A DNA stretch of 22,129 bases from Bigelowiella natans CCMP2755 (taxonomy: Eukaryota; Cercozoa; Chlorarachniophyceae), in contig ADNK01002966.1 in the NCBI GenBank assembly GCA_000320545.1, positions 27,501 through 49,629 of the forward strand, written 5' to 3'. Shown in pieces: positions 19,401-22,129 of the stretch; the first letter of the stretch is position 1, and every line of letters starts with the position of its first letter. The notes under the pieces were generated by a model. The model ran no database searches. It was given only the letters and a program-made list of their open reading frames with translations, and was not told where the DNA came from. The position numbers were made by a program, and so were the translations under genes.

Positions 19401-19585
19401 TCAGTGAATATAAAAATGCTCACAATATTTATTCTGACTGCAACATGCATGATGATTCTACCCAATGCAAAGCTTTGATTGGTTTCACCATGTTGAGAAT
19501 GCAAAAAACAAAGAAAAGGAAAATGGGGAAAGAGGAGACACATTGGTGCAAAAGTGAGAAACAGAAAAGGCAGAAATCGTCGTGA
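12517..19585 (+). CDS. SAM - CHAT protease - tandem NB-ARC - TPR receptor (NLR-like STAND protein)
   Basis: Inferred exons: 12517-12630, 12844-13011, 13497-14645, 14788-14928, 15010-15129, 15224-15344, 15410-15585 and 15714-19585, all GT...AG and in phase up to 16394. Numbering from the first visible codon: a SAM domain at 1-85 (YTEDIVKWIHANADE; LTGEDLLQMTQDEVKEMV); a CHAT domain about 115-300 with His178 (HYSGHGH) and Cys225 (LAACHSE); a first NTPase with Walker A GGKGSGKS at 448-455, Walker B RILLICDN and sensor LLLFTTSRK; a second with GPGGIGKT at 708-715, LLVFDDV about 784-790, VILTSRN and HPVILAQFF; a winged helix (LLRSLAYLDPKNIP; MHAVTQEIVRYL); then about 18 TPRs and a Lys-rich tail. 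Total about 1,935 residues. By family logic it is a ligand-triggered, oligomerising cytosolic receptor with a protease effector. No in-frame ATG precedes the SAM exon, so a 5' exon is missing. The frame changes at 16395-16447. Confidence 0.85.
12690..13196. repeat. (TA)n microsatellites in both introns flanking the second SAM exon
   Basis: TA runs lie at about 12693-12741 and 13125-13196. Both end in the same ATATATGTATATATATCA word before diverging. They sit in the introns on either side of exon 12844-13011. Confidence 0.8.
13378..13445. repeat. (CT)n microsatellite before the CHAT exon
   Basis: This long CT run lies 50 to 120 bases upstream of the CHAT exon. The intron then ends with TTCTAACCCCTAG, giving an acceptor at 13496 with a branch-point-like TTCTAAC. 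A second in-phase AG at 13517 would remove seven codons. Confidence 0.9.
13554..14130 (+). other. CHAT (caspase-fold) protease domain
   Basis: The domain opens with the typical first strand (RIAYVSSSL) followed by a helix (FETEYELMRELKR). The catalytic His is encoded at 13746-13748 in HYSGHGH and the catalytic Cys at 13887-13889 in YLAACHSE. The later VRHVIVCREK and APVFASTFYKRLLQGHSVLE match the strand and helix that complete CHAT folds. Both catalytic residues are present, so the protease is predicted active. Confidence 0.85.
14400..15585 (+). other. First NB-ARC-like NTPase module, spread over five exons
   Basis: Linker FFSRDLVKRQHRDILENC resembles the VGRE-type entry of NB-ARC domains. 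Walker A is encoded near 14556-14579. YW|VDLTNIADEKDVL is split by an intron, then RILL|ICDNV (Walker B) is split again, followed by LLLFTTSRK. NPAMCLEMAKRLLQMG corresponds to the ARC region. It is more divergent than the second module and may be the regulatory one. Confidence 0.75.
15714..17000 (+). other. Second NB-ARC module with winged helix
   Basis: FFVGRENVVKQVLNEL, Walker A GPGGIGKTQLA, AFWLNC, Walker B LLVFDDV, VILTSRN and SGHPVILAQFF appear in canonical order, followed after the frame break by a winged-helix-like segment ending HINMHAVTQEIVRYLQ. This module is canonical and predicted NTP-binding. It lies in one exon together with the TPRs. Confidence 0.8.
17135..19435 (+). repeat. 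132-bp tandem repeat array encoding about 18 kinesin-light-chain-type TPRs
   Basis: The 44-residue unit (SYNNIGDVYYSMGKYPEALS at its centre, ending YGTEKPHPSVA) recurs about 18 times in one frame. The spacing of GCTACTAGC/GCTGCTAGC words is 132 bases. Units 10 and 11 are fused with 17 residues (51 bases) missing at 18421. The first and last units are the most diverged. The sequence matches the TPR consensus of kinesin light chain and many STAND sensors. Confidence 0.95.
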
Positions 19586-21300
19586 AAAGAAAGAAGGTTG
19601 ACCCAAAATGAGGACGAGGAATGAAGCTTCTTCCCAGTCACATCTCGAGCAACAAACACATGCATTGAACTGTCGTGTGAAAAAGCAAAAACATTGTGCT
19701 GAGTTTGTCATTGACTTTCATTTTCAATGCGCTCAAAATGGCTGCTGCCATGTGCAAATCATCAACTTCAGAGCATGCTCACGTGCGTGCAATGAACATT
19801 GAACAATGCCAGAACGAATGACGCATTGATGCACAACCACACAAGCAAGAACATCACAGTCAACCAGATGGTTCAACACACTGAACGACCGCCATGTGCA
19901 TCAAAGGATGGATGATTGCCTTTCCTTGAGCCCAAACGATATGCAGACACTTGCGGCGGATGGATGGAAAAACTCCTCCAATGACTCGAAAGTTGTGAAC
20001 TTCACAGCGATGTCATCAGGAAGATCATCATTCATCCCGTCCACTCTGCAAGAGAAAAAGGACAGCGTGGATCATCACTTCAGCCTCCATGACAACGTGC
20101 TGTCAAGTGAAGGCAAAAGAAACGTGGAACAAGTGCAGGAAGTTTTTGCCGCTGTGTGCACATGTTTGCTTCGCTGACCCATTTGCACGAGTTCATTCTC
20201 ACGTTGCGCAGTGTTGGTCACTTTTCCCCGCCATGTCACATCGCGCACTCGCAACTTTGGCTTCTCGCAGTGTGGTCGGTCATGACCACCAAGCGTGTGC
20301 TTGCATTTGTGATGTGGTTTAGTTTCAGCAGCAGTGTGTTGGATGCATGCTGGGGGGACAAAACAAGTCAGTGAGTTTGGCATTTTGGCCCCGCTTGGGC
20401 CAGTGCGACATCGAAAAAGTTGGGTTGCAAAAGGGAACTTTTGCAGCACAAGTCAGCGAAACAATGTTGGGAAAAAAATGTTGTTTTTTCAATCCAAAAA
20501 CAGCGTGATGTGATGTGTTCAACTGAGCTAGTTGAAGCAAAGTGAAACGCACGCGCAAAAGTCAAAAGACCCGCGTGCGAACGGCAATGTCCTCTTGAGA
20601 GCTTGTTTTGGCATGCATGCTCAAGCTCACAATGTGTTTTCATCATCAGGGTTTCAGTGTTTTGTTTTCAATGGCATTGATTGCATCAACGTGCATGCAC
20701 AAGCATCAGCTAGCAGAGCGTCTGTTGGCCAATTGCACGCAGCGCTCTCACGCATCACGTTTTGCGTCGATTGTGGCCATTTTTTCCTCCAAAGTGGACA
20801 ACCAAGCCAGCACCAGACTGGCCAGCTAGCAGAGCTAGCTTGCCAGCTTGCCAGCTCGTGTCGCAATTTGTCAACAACGTGGCAACCTTGTGCCACACCA
20901 GTGTACGTCAGCATGCGCTCGTGCGCTTACAGTGACTGACTGCTCATTGATCATCGTTCGTTTGACCACGGACGCACGCCACACTTGTCACAACGCGCTC
21001 TCTAGCTCTGCCAGTCTGCCAGCAAAGCTCAGCAATCTGGCGATGGCGACATCACCGTTCACGTGCAACACGAAAGGATAACACAAACAGCACGATGACG
21101 AAAAACCTTGTTCACATCTGGATCATCTGGACGCACGTGTGGGCAACTTGACTTGTTTTGATTCTTTTTCCCAAATTTCAGCTATGCAAGCAGTGGTAGC
21201 GATGAAGTGCACACTCACACATTGTCTCTCATTTTGCATGAACGACGAGCACGAATGCACGGCATGTGCATGAATGCATGCATCACACGCCCCACGTACA
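19586..21300. other. TA-dinucleotide-depleted island, right of the STAND gene
   Basis: I count 13 TA dinucleotides from 19621 to 21300, and none from about 19458 to 19938, although A and T together make up about half the bases. TG/CA words and TGCATGCA-like palindromes are abundant, CG is retained, and there is a local cluster of CCAGCTAGC/GCCAGCTTG words near 20820-20860. Open frames on both strands look non-coding. No TE domain is recognised. Confidence 0.75.
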
Positions 21301-21975
21301 TCATGTGAATATTTGAATTGCAACTAGAGAATGACACAGACCAATGACATGATGGCAACATCAACGACAACAGCTTCATCTGCCTTCATTGCTAGTGAAT
21401 GACAACACCAAATGCCCTCAATTACGTTCCATTTCGAGGAATTTCCGGAGAGGTCAAATGAGAATCGTCGTGTTGCAGCACCTGTTGGCAGAGTATATCA
21501 AATCTTCCTTACGTCGCAATACTGTGAAACACACACTCACGCACATTGTACATAAATATATACATAGTATACATAAATATGATATTCGTGATTCCAACCA
21601 ATTTGTGGGATTTGTTCTTAAGGACCGCCTTCGATATGCAGCAATACGATACGAACTTGTCATCTGCTCCCCTGATAGCACACACACACACACACATAAA
21701 CACAAGCATGACCACAAACAAACACACGCGTACATAATAAGAGAATGTAGTGAGATGGAGGATCAGCGAGTATGAATGCGAACAAGGGTAGGATAATTGA
21801 AGCAATTATTAAATGTAGATAAGTATAAGTAGCCATACTACCACGTTACATCTCCCACTCTGCCTCCCCCCCCCCCCCCCCTCAAACCTCCATGTAAACA
21901 CGGCTGATCATGCCACCAAAACACACCTCGGATCGATCTCATGTGCCATATACTCAACTGGGTCTTGATGGGAAA
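21301..21975. other. Gene-free stretch with CA and C homopolymer repeats
   Basis: Normal TA usage returns. There is a CA run near 21679-21698 and a run of about fifteen C at 21867-21881. I see no gene here. Confidence 0.5.
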
Positions 21976-22129
21976 CTATGCAAATATTTCTGCACTTTCG
22001 CTGAAAAGCAAACGCAACACATACAACAACATCCCGGTATCAATACACGCTCCCATCAATGTTCGGGGGATTTCCCTAACCGCCCATGTGCTGTCCTCTG
22101 CATGCTGCTGTTTTGGATGTTTTGGATGA
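21976..22129 (-). CDS. Partial open frame running in from the right edge
   Basis: On the minus strand a frame is open from the window edge to a TAG at 21976-21978. It reads AEDSTWAVREIPRTLMGACI followed by DTGMLLYVLRLL. The composition is protein-like and the IDTG word resembles the active-site motif of aspartic proteases, including those of retroelements, but one short motif is not proof. A plus-strand frame in the same interval looks less protein-like. An overlapping minus-strand reading after a TTTTCAG acceptor at about 22001 (RKCRNICIVSHQDPVEYMAH) is an alternative exon. Confidence 0.35.
   Translation of the reverse strand, partial: HPKHPKQQHAEDSTWAVREIPRTLMGACIDTGMLLYVLRLLFSESAEIFA

Noticed and set aside
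17135-19435. CRISPR-like array
   Set aside because: Repeats are contiguous 132-base coding units with no spacers, in a eukaryotic gene.
18476-19711. 411-codon open frame on the minus strand
   Set aside because: It is a shadow of the TPR repeats. A stop-free antisense frame in one unit stays open through all copies, and the plus strand has unmistakable TPR sequence.
19896-20939. Several 60-135 codon frames in the right-hand island
   Set aside because: TA depletion removes TAA and TAG stops, so long chance frames are expected on both strands. None has a recognisable domain or splice context.

Overview
The window is nuclear DNA of an intron-rich eukaryote, probably a unicellular protist or alga; I cannot fix the lineage. 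The reasons are many GT...AG introns of about 65 to 650 bases with pyrimidine-rich 3' ends, coding sequence that makes sense only after splicing, dense microsatellites, and a Dictyostelium cAMP-receptor-like GPCR next to solenoid-repeat proteins and a STAND (NLR-like) protein. I see no rRNA, tRNA, CRISPR array or intact transposon.

Layout. (1) 95-1017, minus: the 5' part of an unrecognised gene running off the left edge. (2) 1502-5626, plus: a seven-transmembrane cAMP-receptor-like GPCR in 12 small phase-consistent exons plus a probable C-terminal tail exon. (3) 6268-7701, minus: a Sel1-repeat protein with eight nearly identical 36-residue repeats and a ninth cut by a stop codon. (4) 7988-9105, minus: an unrecognised, unresolved gene. 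(5) 9702-10757, plus: an unrecognised 351-residue protein. (6) 11461-12240: a stretch almost without TA dinucleotides, then a GA microsatellite. (7) 12517-19585, plus: the main gene, encoding SAM - CHAT protease - NB-ARC - NB-ARC - winged helix - about 18 kinesin-light-chain-type TPRs of 44 residues. (8) 19586-21300: a second, longer TA-depleted stretch. (9) 21976-22129, minus: an open frame running off the right edge.

The SAM-CHAT-STAND-TPR gene is the candidate system. By domain logic it is a self-contained sensor and executioner: TPRs sense, NTPase modules switch and oligomerise, SAM may help assembly, and the caspase-fold CHAT protease with visible His and Cys is the effector. Two features are unusual. 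The N-terminal half is cut by many introns whereas the second NTPase and all TPRs lie in essentially one exon of about 3.9 kb, suggesting a fusion. The TPR units are so similar in DNA sequence that the array must be turning over recently. A reading-frame break near 16395-16447 leaves open whether this copy is intact, carries a short intron, or has sequence errors. The linkage of GPCR, Sel1 and STAND genes is not evidence that they act together.

All exon boundaries were inferred by eye from splice signals, phase agreement and family expectation. No transcript data or database search was available.
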